A stretch of 64,000 nt of DNA from Achromobacter xylosoxidans A8 (lineage in GTDB: Bacteria > Pseudomonadota > Gammaproteobacteria > Burkholderiales > Burkholderiaceae_B). The stretch covers positions 2,294,001 to 2,358,000 of the forward strand of contig NC_014640.1 of the NCBI RefSeq assembly GCF_000165835.1. The letters run 5' to 3'. The notes under the pieces were generated by a model. It ran no database searches. It worked only from the letters and a program-made list of their open reading frames with translations, and had not been told where the DNA came from. Positions 23,695-32,097 of the stretch are shown here, piece after piece. Positions within the stretch are counted from its first letter, which is position 1. Every line of letters starts with the position of its first letter. A program made the translations under genes and the position numbers.

Positions 23695-23848
23695 GGCGCT
23701 CGGGCTGATGGGTGCACGCCATCTTAGCCATTCCCACGCGGAAAGTTAAAGGTGATTTGCCCTCGGGTCCGTTTATCTGCCGCATGCCTGTCCCTACACT
23801 GAGCCGCAATGTTGGCAGGTTCAGAAGACGACACGACAGGAGGCATGG

Positions 23849-24250
23849 GTGGAGATCCAGAGCAGTGCGCAGGCAGCGGGCGGGCCCGAGCGGATTTATC
23901 TAGATGGGCTGGCGGCGGGCCGGTTCCAGATTCAACGTTGCGAGGATTGCAGCCAGGCGGTGTTCTATCCCCGCTGCGTGTGCCCCCATTGTGGCGGCTT
24001 GGCATTGCGCTGGTTCTCGCCTTCGGGTGAGGGAGTGGTGTATGCCACCACGACCGTGTACCGCAAGCCGGAGCAGGGCGGCGACTACAACGTTTGCCTG
24101 GTGGATTTGCCGGAAGGCGTGCGGATGATGAGCCGGGTCGCGGAGCTGGCGCCCGCGCAGGTGCGTATCGGCATGCGCGTAAGCGCCCGGATCGTGGCGG
24201 ACGGCCATGCTGCGCAAGTGGTGTTCGTGCCCTCGGGGAGGACAGCATGA
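23849..24250 (+). CDS. Zn-ribbon/OB-fold protein (DUF35 family)
   Basis: A 133-residue protein with four cysteines in CEDCSQAVFYPRCVCPHCG forming a rubredoxin-like zinc ribbon (about residues 31-48), followed by an OB-fold. DUF35 proteins pair with thiolase-like enzymes, for example ChsH2 with Ltp2 in steroid side-chain retro-aldol cleavage. Here the gene overlaps the thiolase-like gene by 4 nt, so a complex is likely. The start is GTG, preceded by CAGGAGG at 23837-23843. An ATG at 23845 is in a different frame. Confidence 0.88.
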   Translation: MEIQSSAQAAGGPERIYLDGLAAGRFQIQRCEDCSQAVFYPRCVCPHCGGLALRWFSPSGEGVVYATTTVYRKPEQGGDYNVCLVDLPEGVRMMSRVAELAPAQVRIGMRVSARIVADGHAAQVVFVPSGRTA

Positions 24251-25419
24251 CGCTGCGCGATTTGAGAGGCAAGACGGCCGTGGTCGGCGTGGGACTGGCC
24301 GGGCTGGGACAGGCCAGCGGCCATAGCGAGCAGGAAGTGCTGGCGCAAGCCGCCATGGCCGCGATTACGGACGCCGGCCTGAGTCTCAAGGACATAGACG
24401 GCATTACGACCTGTAGCTCCCTGTCGCCCATGTGGGCGATGTCCGTCGTCGAGTATCTCGGCATACGTCCGACCTTCGTGGACAGCACCATGATCGGCGG
24501 TTCCAGCTATGTGGCGCATTTGCTCCCGGCCATGCACGCGCTCGCTTCCGGGCAGTGCAATGCGGTTCTGGTCTGTTACGGCAGTACCCAGCGCACCGCC
24601 ACGTTCAACCGTGCCGATCTGACCCGCGTGCGGAAATTCCTCGACCCGCAGCCCTACGAAACGCCCTATGACCCGCCTTTGCCAGTGGCGGCCTACGCCT
24701 TGGCCGCGAGCCGCCACATGCACCAGTACGGCACCACGCGCAAGCAGTTGTCGGAAGTGGCGGTGGCCGCGCGGAAATGGGCGCATTTGAACCCGGAAGC
24801 CACCATGCGCGAACCGCTGTCGCTGGCGGATGTCGAGGCGGCGCGTCCGGTCTGCGAGCCCTTCACGGTGCGCGACTGCTGCATGGTTAGCGACGGCGCT
24901 GGCGCATTCGTGCTGACCCGATCGGACCGCGCGCGCGACTGCGCCAAGAAACCGGTGTACGTGATGGGCAATGCGACCGCGCTATGGAACCGGCAGGTGT
25001 CGTCCATGCATGACCTGACGGTGACCGCAGCGCTTGAATCGGGCAAGCGTTGCTACGAGATGGCCGGCGTCTCCGCGAAAGACATGGACCTGGCCATGCT
25101 GTACGACGCCTTCACCATCAACACCATCCTGTTCCTGGAAGACCTGGGGTTCTGCCGGAAGGGCGAGGGCGGCGCGTTTGTGGACGATGGCGCGATCGCG
25201 CCCGGCGGGCGGCTGGCCGTCAACACCAACGGCGGCGGCCTGTCCTGCGTGCATCCGGGCATGTACGGGGTGTTTCTCATGGTCGAGGCGGTCAGGCAGC
25301 TGCGTGGAGAGTGCGGTGAGCGCCAGTTGAAGGATCCGAACCTGGCCCTGGTGCACGGCAACGGCGGCACGCTGTCCAGCCAGTCCACCGCGATCCTCAG
25401 CGCGTTGCCTACGCTCTGA
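24247..25419 (+). CDS. Thiolase-like / lipid-transfer-type acyl-CoA enzyme
   Basis: A 390-residue thiolase-superfamily protein: N-terminal TAVVGVGLAGLGQASG, central VVEYLGIRPTFVDSTMIGGSS and C-terminal NTNGGGLSCVHPGMYG with the conserved HP. The usual nucleophilic cysteine position appears to be occupied by the VDSTMIGG stretch, as in SCP-x/Ltp2-type members rather than condensing thiolases. Such enzymes, with a DUF35 partner, can act as retro-aldolases. It starts inside the DUF35 stop (ATGA). The substrate is unknown. Confidence 0.85.
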   Translation: MTLRDLRGKTAVVGVGLAGLGQASGHSEQEVLAQAAMAAITDAGLSLKDIDGITTCSSLSPMWAMSVVEYLGIRPTFVDSTMIGGSSYVAHLLPAMHALASGQCNAVLVCYGSTQRTATFNRADLTRVRKFLDPQPYETPYDPPLPVAAYALAASRHMHQYGTTRKQLSEVAVAARKWAHLNPEATMREPLSLADVEAARPVCEPFTVRDCCMVSDGAGAFVLTRSDRARDCAKKPVYVMGNATALWNRQVSSMHDLTVTAALESGKRCYEMAGVSAKDMDLAMLYDAFTINTILFLEDLGFCRKGEGGAFVDDGAIAPGGRLAVNTNGGGLSCVHPGMYGVFLMVEAVRQLRGECGERQLKDPNLALVHGNGGTLSSQSTAILSALPTL

Positions 25420-25477
25420 CCGTCCAACAAGTCTGCGGTGGAGGCGGAGCAACCGCGTCACCGCCATGGGGTAAGCC

Positions 25478-26167
25478 ATGTTGAAAAAGATTGTGCCCTC
25501 CTTGGAGGAGGCCGTGGCTGGAGTGGCGGATGGCGCCACGCTGCTGATAGGCGGGTTTGGCGCTTCCGGCGTGCCGACGGAGCTGCTGCAGGCGCTACTG
25601 GAGACCGGCGCCCGCGAACTGACCATCGTCAACAACAACGCGGGCAATGGCGAGCAGGGTTTGAGTCAGCTGATCCGGGCGGGGCGGGTGCGGAAAGTGA
25701 TCTGCTCCTTTGCGCGCTCGTCGAATCCCAAGAAGCCCAATGCGGCGGCGTTCGGAGAGTGGTATGCCGCAGGCAGAATCGAACTGGAGGTGGTGCCGCA
25801 AGGCACGCTGGCCGAACGCTTGCGCGCGGCCGGAGCCGGCATGGGTCCGTTCTTCACGCCCACTGCCTACGGAACCCGCTTGGCGCAAGGCAAGGAAGCG
25901 CGCGTGATCAACGGCCGCGGCTACGTACTGGAAGAGCCGCTGCCGGGTGATGTGGCCTTCGTGAAGGCGCAGTACGGCGACAGTGCGGGCAATCTGACCT
26001 ACCGCTACGCCAGCCGTAATTTCGGACCCGTGATGTGCATGGCCGCGCGGATGACTGTGGCCCAGGTAGACCAGGTGGTGTCTCTGGGGGAACTGGCGCC
26101 GGAGCAGATCATAACGCCCGGGATTTTCGTTCAACGCATCGTCGAGTACCCCAATGAGTATCAATAG
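25478..26167 (+). CDS. 3-oxoacid/3-oxoadipate-type CoA-transferase, subunit A
   Basis: Class I CoA-transferase alpha subunit of 229 residues. It has the family signature GATLLIGGFGASGVPTELL, then LTIVNNNAGNGEQGL, EVVPQGTLAERLRAAGAG and ARNFGP-like SRNFGPVMCMAAR. It resembles PcaI/ScoA, which move CoA from succinyl-CoA to a 3-oxoacid. Subunit B overlaps by 14 nt. The acceptor acid cannot be assigned from sequence. Confidence 0.92.
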   Translation: MLKKIVPSLEEAVAGVADGATLLIGGFGASGVPTELLQALLETGARELTIVNNNAGNGEQGLSQLIRAGRVRKVICSFARSSNPKKPNAAAFGEWYAAGRIELEVVPQGTLAERLRAAGAGMGPFFTPTAYGTRLAQGKEARVINGRGYVLEEPLPGDVAFVKAQYGDSAGNLTYRYASRNFGPVMCMAARMTVAQVDQVVSLGELAPEQIITPGIFVQRIVEYPNEYQ

Positions 26168-26822
26168 CCTGTCCCGCGCGCGCATGGCGCAGATCGTCGC
26201 CGACGACATTCCGCCCGCCTCATACGTCAATCTGGGCATCGGCATGCCGACCTCGGTGGCCGACTATCTGAAGCCCGAGCGCGGCGTGGTGCTGCACAGC
26301 GAGAACGGCATCCTGGGCATGAAAGGCCTGCCGCCGGGCGCCGCGGTCGACACGGACCTGCTCAACGCCAGCAAGGAGCCCGTTGCGCTGGACATCGGTG
26401 CCTCGATTACCGATCACGTGGTGTCCTTCGCCATGATGCGCGGCGGCCATATCGATCTGACCGTGCTGGGCGCCTTCCAGGTTTCCGCCGACGGCGACCT
26501 GGCCAACTGGGACACGGGACGCGAAGACTCGATTCCAGCCGTGGGCGGGGCCATGGACCTGGTAGCAGGCGCCAAACGCATCTTCGTAATGATGCAGCAC
26601 GTGGACCGGGATGGCCGGCCGAAGATCGTGCCTGAATGCACCTATCCCCTAACCGGCAAGGCCGTGGTCGATCGCATCTACAGCGATCTGGCAATCCTGG
26701 ACATCACGCCGGACGGACTGCATGTGCGGGCGATGGTGCGGGGCCTGGATTTTGCAGCGCTGCAGGCGCGGACCTCGGTGGACTTGAAGCTGGACGATGC
26801 ATGGATCGAACTGGCGCCCTGA
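26154..26822 (+). CDS. 3-oxoacid/3-oxoadipate-type CoA-transferase, subunit B
   Basis: Class I CoA-transferase beta subunit of 222 residues, with VNLGIGMPTSVADYL and the catalytic glutamate motif SENGILG near residue 46, then LTVLGAFQVSADGDLANW. It overlaps subunit A by 14 nt, giving a heteromeric enzyme like PcaIJ. It activates or transfers a carboxylic acid as CoA thioester within this catabolic operon. Confidence 0.93.
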   Translation: MSINSLSRARMAQIVADDIPPASYVNLGIGMPTSVADYLKPERGVVLHSENGILGMKGLPPGAAVDTDLLNASKEPVALDIGASITDHVVSFAMMRGGHIDLTVLGAFQVSADGDLANWDTGREDSIPAVGGAMDLVAGAKRIFVMMQHVDRDGRPKIVPECTYPLTGKAVVDRIYSDLAILDITPDGLHVRAMVRGLDFAALQARTSVDLKLDDAWIELAP

Positions 26823-26854
26823 ATTTCAGGTGGACGCCGTCATTGGAGGAAGTC

Positions 26855-28399
26855 ATGAGCTGGACGCAGGAGTTGGACGAACTGGCACGCCGCAAGGAAT
26901 ATTCCCTGCGCATGGGCGGCGCGGAAAAGGTGCAGCGTCAGCATGACGCGGGCAAGCTGGACATCCGCCAGCGGATCGAACGGCTGGTCGATGGCGGTTC
27001 GTTCGTCGAGGTGGGAGGTTTGGCCGGTAGCGGTGAATACGACGAGCAGGGCCGCCTGGTCCAAGTGATGCCGTCGAACGTGATCATGGGACGGGCGGCG
27101 CTGGACAGCAAAAGCGTCGTAGTCGTGGGCGACGACTTCACCGTGCGCGGCGGCGCGAACGACGGGGCCGTGGGCGACAAGATGATTTTTGCCGAACAGA
27201 TGGCGTTCGACCTGCGCCTGCCGCTGGTACGCCTGATCGACGGCACGGGCGGAGGCGGCTCGGTCAAGAACATCGAGAAGATGGGGCATGCGCTGCTGCC
27301 GAAGATGAAGATCTGGGCCTACGTGGCGCGCAACCTGGCCCAGGTCCCCGTGGTGTCGCTGGCCCTCGGGTCGGTGGCCGGCCAGGGCGCCGCGCGCGTC
27401 GCCGGCAGCCACTACTCCGTCATGGTCAAGGACACCTCGCAGCTGTTCATTGCGGGACCTCCGGTGGTGGCCAAGATCGGCCAGAAACTGGGCAAGAACG
27501 AGCTGGGCGGAAGCGCCATACACACCCGCAACGGGGTGGTGGACGATGAGGTGGATTCCGAGGACGAGGCTTTTGCGGCGGCGCGGCGTTTCCTGTCGTA
27601 TCTGCCGGCGTCGGTCCACGAACTCGCGCCCAGGGGAGAGCCTCCCGTCACTGTGGCTGAACAGGAGTGGTTGCGGACCGCCATTCCGAAGGACACGCGC
27701 AAGGTCTACAAGATCCGGCCGATACTGGACACCTTGTTCGATCCCGGCACCGTGTTCGAAATCGGCCGGCATTGGGGGAGGGCAATCGTGGGCGGGCTGG
27801 CTCGGGTGGATGGCTGGCCCGTGCTGTTCGTCGCCAGCAATCCCTACCACTACGGCGGCGGCTGGGACCGGCACACCGCCGAGAAGTTCACCCGTCTGGT
27901 CGACCTGGCCGAAACCTTCCACCTGCCCGTGGTGAACCTGGTGGACATCGCGGGTTTCCAGATCGGCCTGGAAGCCGAGAAGGACGGCGTGATGCGCGCC
28001 GGAGTCAGGGCGTTGACGGCGGTCTCGCAGTCAACGGTGCCTTGGTTTTCGCTGATCATGCGGCGGGCCTTCGGCGTGGCCGCGGGCGGCCATCAGAATT
28101 CCAGCCGTTTCAATTTCCGCTATGCCTGGCCTTCGGCCCAGTGGGGCTCGCTGCCGATCGAGGGCGGCCTGGAGGTGGCGTACCGGTCGGAGATCGAGGC
28201 GGCCGCCGATCCCGAAGCCAAGCGCGCGGAAATCGAGGCAAGAGTGCGTGCTTTGACGTCGCCCTTCCGTAGCGCGGAGGCCTTCGTCATCGAAGACATC
28301 ATCGATCCTGCCTGCACGCGTGCGCGCCTGGTCGAGTTCGCGAATCTGGCCGCACCGCTGCGCCAGCCCGGCCAGGTGGCCACCGGATACCGGCCCTGA
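26855..28399 (+). CDS. Acyl-CoA carboxylase, carboxyltransferase subunit
   Basis: Biotin-dependent carboxyltransferase of 514 residues with two crotonase-like halves. The N half has LVDGGSFVEVGGLAGSG, RLIDGTGGGGSVKNI and GSVAGQGAARVAGSHYSVMV. The C half has PVLFVASNPYHYGGGWDRHTAEK, VDIAGFQIG and GGHQNSSRFNFRYAWPS. It resembles methylcrotonyl/propionyl-type beta subunits; the acyl substrate is unassigned. A GGAGGA site precedes the ATG at 26855. The biotin carboxylase and biotinyl protein follow directly. Confidence 0.92.
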   Translation: MSWTQELDELARRKEYSLRMGGAEKVQRQHDAGKLDIRQRIERLVDGGSFVEVGGLAGSGEYDEQGRLVQVMPSNVIMGRAALDSKSVVVVGDDFTVRGGANDGAVGDKMIFAEQMAFDLRLPLVRLIDGTGGGGSVKNIEKMGHALLPKMKIWAYVARNLAQVPVVSLALGSVAGQGAARVAGSHYSVMVKDTSQLFIAGPPVVAKIGQKLGKNELGGSAIHTRNGVVDDEVDSEDEAFAAARRFLSYLPASVHELAPRGEPPVTVAEQEWLRTAIPKDTRKVYKIRPILDTLFDPGTVFEIGRHWGRAIVGGLARVDGWPVLFVASNPYHYGGGWDRHTAEKFTRLVDLAETFHLPVVNLVDIAGFQIGLEAEKDGVMRAGVRALTAVSQSTVPWFSLIMRRAFGVAAGGHQNSSRFNFRYAWPSAQWGSLPIEGGLEVAYRSEIEAAADPEAKRAEIEARVRALTSPFRSAEAFVIEDIIDPACTRARLVEFANLAAPLRQPGQVATGYRP

Positions 28400-28409
28400 G
28401 GTGCTGCAG

Positions 28410-29777
28410 ATGAAGAAGATCCTGATCGCCAACCGGGGAGCCGCCGCCGCGCGTATCCTGCGTGCCGTGAGGGCGCTGGGCCTGCGGTCCGTGGTGGTGT
28501 ACTCCGAGGCCGATGCCGACCTTCCGTATGTGCGCCAGGCGGATGAGAGCTGCTGCATCGGGCCGGCGCCGGCGCGGGCCAGCTACCTCAACCAGGACCT
28601 GCTGCTCGAGGTCATGGCGCGTTGCGGCGCCGATGCGCTGCATCCGGGCTACGGATTCCTGTCCGAGAACGCACAGTTCGCGCGCAGGGTGGAAATGGCG
28701 GGGCATTGCTTCATCGGCCCGTCGTCCAAGTGGATCGACGCGCTCGGCAATAAGGCGAGTGCGCGTACGTTGATGCAACGGCATGGCCTGCAGGCAGGCG
28801 GCAGCACGGGCATCCTGCCCCGGGATGACATGGCGGCAGTACGCCAGGCGGCCGAGGCGCTCGGGTATCCGGTGCTGATAAAGCCTGCGGGCGGCGGCGG
28901 CGGTATAGGCATGATCCCCGTCCACGATCCTCGGGCGCTATCTGATTGCTGGGAGCGCGCCAGCGGCATGGCCGAAAAGGCCTTCGCCAACCCCGCCCTG
29001 TACATGGAACGATTCGTGCCGTCTCCGCGGCATATCGAATTCCAGTTCCTGGCGGACAGGTTCGGCAATGTCCTGTCCTTGTTCGAACGGGATTGTTCCA
29101 CCCAGCGCAGATACCAGAAGGTGATCGAGGAAGCGCCGGCGCCGGCCATCGACCGCCAGGCCGTGGCCAGCATGTCGCAGCGGCTGTCGGCGATCCTGGG
29201 AGAGATCGGCTACGACGTCATCGGCACGGTGGAGATGCTGTACACGCCGGACAGCGGCTTTTCGTTCCTTGAAGTCAACACGCGTTTGCAGGTCGAACAC
29301 GCGATCTCGGAAGCGGTCACCGGCGTGGATATCGTGCAGGCGCAGATTCGCCTGGCGGCGGGCGAAAGGCTGTCCTCGGTGATCGACAGGCAGCCTGTCG
29401 TGACGGGGCATGCCATCGAGGCGCGCGTCTACGCCGAGGATCCCGTGAGTTTCCTGCCTTCGCCCGGCGTCCTGAAGGCGTTCGAGTTGCCGCAGTCCCG
29501 TCCCGGTTTGCGGATAGAGACTGGCTATGCGCAAGGCAACCGGGTTTCCAGCCATTACGACCCCATGGTGGCGAAGGTTGTTGCGCATGCGGCCGATCGC
29601 GCCAGCGCCATCGGTGAACTGAGCAGCGCGCTTGGCCGTATGCGGGTAGAGGGCATCAAGACCAACATTCCCATGATTCTTCAGGTGCTCGGATCGGAGC
29701 GGTTCCAGGCCGGAGCAATGACTGTCGACGGCTTGCAGGAAGTGATTTCAACAGAGTCGGTAAAGGAGCTTGCATGA
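28410..29777 (+). CDS. Acyl-CoA carboxylase, biotin carboxylase subunit
   Basis: ATP-grasp enzyme of 455 residues that carboxylates biotin. It has the N-terminal KKILIANRGAAAARILRAV, the LHPGYGFLSENAQFARR motif, glycine-rich KPAGGGGGIGM, and the active-site EVNTRLQVEHAISEAVTGVD. It ends soon after the biotin-carboxylase C-terminal domain with no fused biotinyl domain, which is a separate gene overlapping by 4 nt. The ATG at 28410 gives the canonical start. Confidence 0.94.
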   Translation: MKKILIANRGAAAARILRAVRALGLRSVVVYSEADADLPYVRQADESCCIGPAPARASYLNQDLLLEVMARCGADALHPGYGFLSENAQFARRVEMAGHCFIGPSSKWIDALGNKASARTLMQRHGLQAGGSTGILPRDDMAAVRQAAEALGYPVLIKPAGGGGGIGMIPVHDPRALSDCWERASGMAEKAFANPALYMERFVPSPRHIEFQFLADRFGNVLSLFERDCSTQRRYQKVIEEAPAPAIDRQAVASMSQRLSAILGEIGYDVIGTVEMLYTPDSGFSFLEVNTRLQVEHAISEAVTGVDIVQAQIRLAAGERLSSVIDRQPVVTGHAIEARVYAEDPVSFLPSPGVLKAFELPQSRPGLRIETGYAQGNRVSSHYDPMVAKVVAHAADRASAIGELSSALGRMRVEGIKTNIPMILQVLGSERFQAGAMTVDGLQEVISTESVKELA

Positions 29778-29986
29778 AAAAAATAGTCTCCAACGTGGCG
29801 GGCCGCGTGGTCGCTTGTTGCGTGGAAGAGGGCGTGCAGATTCAGACGGGCGACGAGGCGTTCAAGGTCGAGTCGATGAAGATGGAAATCCCCGTTGAGA
29901 GCGAGGCAGCAGGCCGTATCGCCAAGGTGCTGGTGGCGGTCGGCGATGAAGTGGAGGAAGGGCAGGATCTTGCGTTGCTGGATTGA
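29774..29986 (+). CDS. Stand-alone biotinyl carrier protein
   Basis: A 70-residue protein that is just a biotinyl domain, with the biotin-lysine motif ESMKMEIPV (K36). It starts in the stop of the biotin carboxylase gene (ATGA), so stoichiometric coupling is likely. It carries carboxybiotin between the two enzymes encoded just upstream. Confidence 0.93.
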   Translation: MKKIVSNVAGRVVACCVEEGVQIQTGDEAFKVESMKMEIPVESEAAGRIAKVLVAVGDEVEEGQDLALLD

Positions 29987-30028
29987 GGCGGACCGCCTCT
30001 GAACCTGGATAAAAAAAGCGAGGAGACA

Positions 30029-31054
30029 ATGTTCAAGACAATCAAAAAAGACGCGCCCGCAGCTTCTGCGCGCAAGCGTCCCCTGAGGATCCTGGCGCTG
30101 CTGGGATGCGCGGTCCTGCTAGGCGCTGGCACGGCTGGCGCGCAAACCGCGCAGGGCTTTCCGAACAAGCCGGTGACCATAAACGTTCCATTCTCGGCCG
30201 GCGGCACCACCGACATCCTGGCGCGCGTGATAGGCCAGCGCCTGAGCGAGCGCTGGGGCGTGTCGGTGGTGGTCGAGAACAAGCCCGGCGCGGGCGGCAA
30301 CATTGGCACGGCGCAGGTGGCGCGCGCCGCGCCGGACGGCTACACGCTGGTGATGGGCACGATCGGCACGCACGCCATCAACCCCAGCCTGTACAAGTCC
30401 ATGCCCTACGACGCCATCAAGGACTTCGCGCCGATCACGCGTACGGCCATGGTGCCGAATGCCCTGGTGGTGCCCAAGAATGCGCCGTATGACACCGTGA
30501 AGGAACTGATCGCCTACGGCAAGACCCATCCGGGGAAGCTCACCTTCGGCTCTTCCGGACATGGCAGCACGCTGCACATGTCCGGCGAGACTTTCAAGAT
30601 GATGACCGGGGTCGACATGGTGCACGTGCCCTACAAGGGCAGCACGCCGGCGGTGACGGATCTGCTGGGAGGCCAGATCTCGATGATTTTCGACAACCTG
30701 CCTTCGGCGCTGCCGCACATCAAGGCCGGCCGGCTGAAGGTGTTGGCGGTGACCTCGGCGCAGCGCAGCGACCAACTGCCCGACGTGCCCACCGTGGCGG
30801 AGGCCGGCGTGCCTGGCTACGAGGTCGTGTCGTGGTTCGGCCTGTGGGCTCCCGCGAGGACGCCGGACGGCGTCGTGGCGGAAATCAACAAGCAGGTCGT
30901 CGCGATCATTCAGACCCCCGATATGCAGAAGCAGATCCGCGACCAGGGAGCGGTGCCCAATCCCGACACGCCCGCGGAGTTCGCCGCCTTCATCGGCAGC
31001 GAAGGCAGGAAGTGGGCCGAGGTGGTGCGCCGCGCCAACGTGACGACCGAGTAG
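30029..31054 (+). CDS. Bug/TctC-family periplasmic solute receptor
   Basis: A 341-residue tripartite-tricarboxylate receptor. The signal peptide ends near AGAQT. Typical motifs follow: FPNKPVTINVPFSAGGTTDILARVIGQRLSERWG, VENKPGAGGNIGTAQVARAAPDGYTL, and the FGSSGHGSTLHMSGE region. Bug proteins are greatly expanded in Bordetella and relatives and bind organic acids. Inside this operon it probably delivers the pathway's starting acid, though no transporter membrane subunits lie nearby. A terminator follows. Confidence 0.92.
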   Translation: MFKTIKKDAPAASARKRPLRILALLGCAVLLGAGTAGAQTAQGFPNKPVTINVPFSAGGTTDILARVIGQRLSERWGVSVVVENKPGAGGNIGTAQVARAAPDGYTLVMGTIGTHAINPSLYKSMPYDAIKDFAPITRTAMVPNALVVPKNAPYDTVKELIAYGKTHPGKLTFGSSGHGSTLHMSGETFKMMTGVDMVHVPYKGSTPAVTDLLGGQISMIFDNLPSALPHIKAGRLKVLAVTSAQRSDQLPDVPTVAEAGVPGYEVVSWFGLWAPARTPDGVVAEINKQVVAIIQTPDMQKQIRDQGAVPNPDTPAEFAAFIGSEGRKWAEVVRRANVTTE

Positions 31055-31068
31055 GCAATCGACAGCAC

Positions 31069-31102
31069 CGGGCCTGCCGCATGCAGCCGGCAGGCCCGTT
31101 TT
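31069..31102 (+). terminator. Rho-independent terminator after the Bug receptor
   Basis: An 11-bp stem CGGGCCTGCCG (31069-31079) / CGGCAGGCCCG (31088-31098), loop of 8 nt, followed by TTTT. It splits the operon, so the SDR and MaoC genes downstream may be expressed at a lower level by read-through. Confidence 0.88.
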
Positions 31103-31116
31103 GAGGAGACACAGGC

Positions 31117-32046
31117 ATGGAACGCATGATGCAAGGCAAGGTAGTGGTGGTGACTGGGGCGGGAGGCGGCATAGGCCGCGAGGTGGCCCTGCAACTGGCG
31201 GCCGAGGGCGCCAAGGTCGTGGTCAACGACATCGGGGTCGCGCTCAACGGCGACGATCTGACCGCCAGGGAGACGCCGGTGGCGCCCGCCGATGCGGTGG
31301 TCGCCGAGATACGCGCAGCGGGCGGCGTGGCGGTCGCCAACTTCGATTCGGTTGCGACCCATGCGTCCGCCAACGCCATCGTCCAGTGCGCCATGGACCA
31401 GTTCGGACGCATCGATGGCGTGGTCAACAACGCGGGAAATCTGCGCGACCGCTCCTTTCACAAGATGAGCGAGGAAGAATGGCGCGCGGTCATCGCGGTG
31501 CATCTCGACGGTACGTTCTTCGTCAGCCGGGCTGCGGCCACGCACTTCCGCGAACAGGAGGGCGGAGCGATGGTGCACATGACCTCGACCTCCGGACTGA
31601 TCGGCAACTATGGCCAGGCCAATTACGGCGCGGCCAAGCTGGGCATCGTGGCCTTGTCCAAGATGATCGCGCTGGACATGGGCCGGTATGGCGTGCGCTC
31701 CAACTGCATCGCGCCGTCGGCCTGGAGCCGCATGACCAGTTCCATCCCCACCGACACGCCGCAACAGCGGGACCGGGTGGAGAAACTGAAGAAGATGGAG
31801 GCGGGCAAGATCGCGCCGATGGCCGTCTATTTGCTGAGCGATGCCGCACGGGAGGTCAGCGGCCAGATATTCGCGGTGCGCGCCAACGAAATCATGCTGA
31901 TGAGCCAGCCGCGCCCGTTGCGATCGGTGCATTTCAGCGAAGGCTGGACTCCGCAGCGCATTGCCGAGGTCGCCATTCCGGCGATGCAGAAGCACTTCTA
32001 CCCCCTGGAACGCTCGCCCGACGTGATGAGCTGGGATCCGATCTGA
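31117..32046 (+). CDS. Short-chain dehydrogenase (3-hydroxyacyl-CoA dehydrogenase type)
   Basis: Classical SDR fold of 309 residues. It has the NAD(P)-binding motif TGAGGGIG (13-20), NNAG, a serine in MTSTSGLIGNYG, and the catalytic YxxxK in NYGAAKLG. The long N-terminal part (NDIGVALNGDDL) and C-terminal extension resemble the dehydrogenase domain of peroxisomal multifunctional enzyme type 2. Paired with the MaoC hydratase downstream it could perform two consecutive beta-oxidation steps. A GAGGAG ribosome binding site precedes the ATG. Confidence 0.92.
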   Translation: MERMMQGKVVVVTGAGGGIGREVALQLAAEGAKVVVNDIGVALNGDDLTARETPVAPADAVVAEIRAAGGVAVANFDSVATHASANAIVQCAMDQFGRIDGVVNNAGNLRDRSFHKMSEEEWRAVIAVHLDGTFFVSRAAATHFREQEGGAMVHMTSTSGLIGNYGQANYGAAKLGIVALSKMIALDMGRYGVRSNCIAPSAWSRMTSSIPTDTPQQRDRVEKLKKMEAGKIAPMAVYLLSDAAREVSGQIFAVRANEIMLMSQPRPLRSVHFSEGWTPQRIAEVAIPAMQKHFYPLERSPDVMSWDPI

Positions 32047-32097
32047 CTCGGCGGCCATGGACGTGGAATTGTCTTTGGGATAAAGGGGAGGGAAGCC

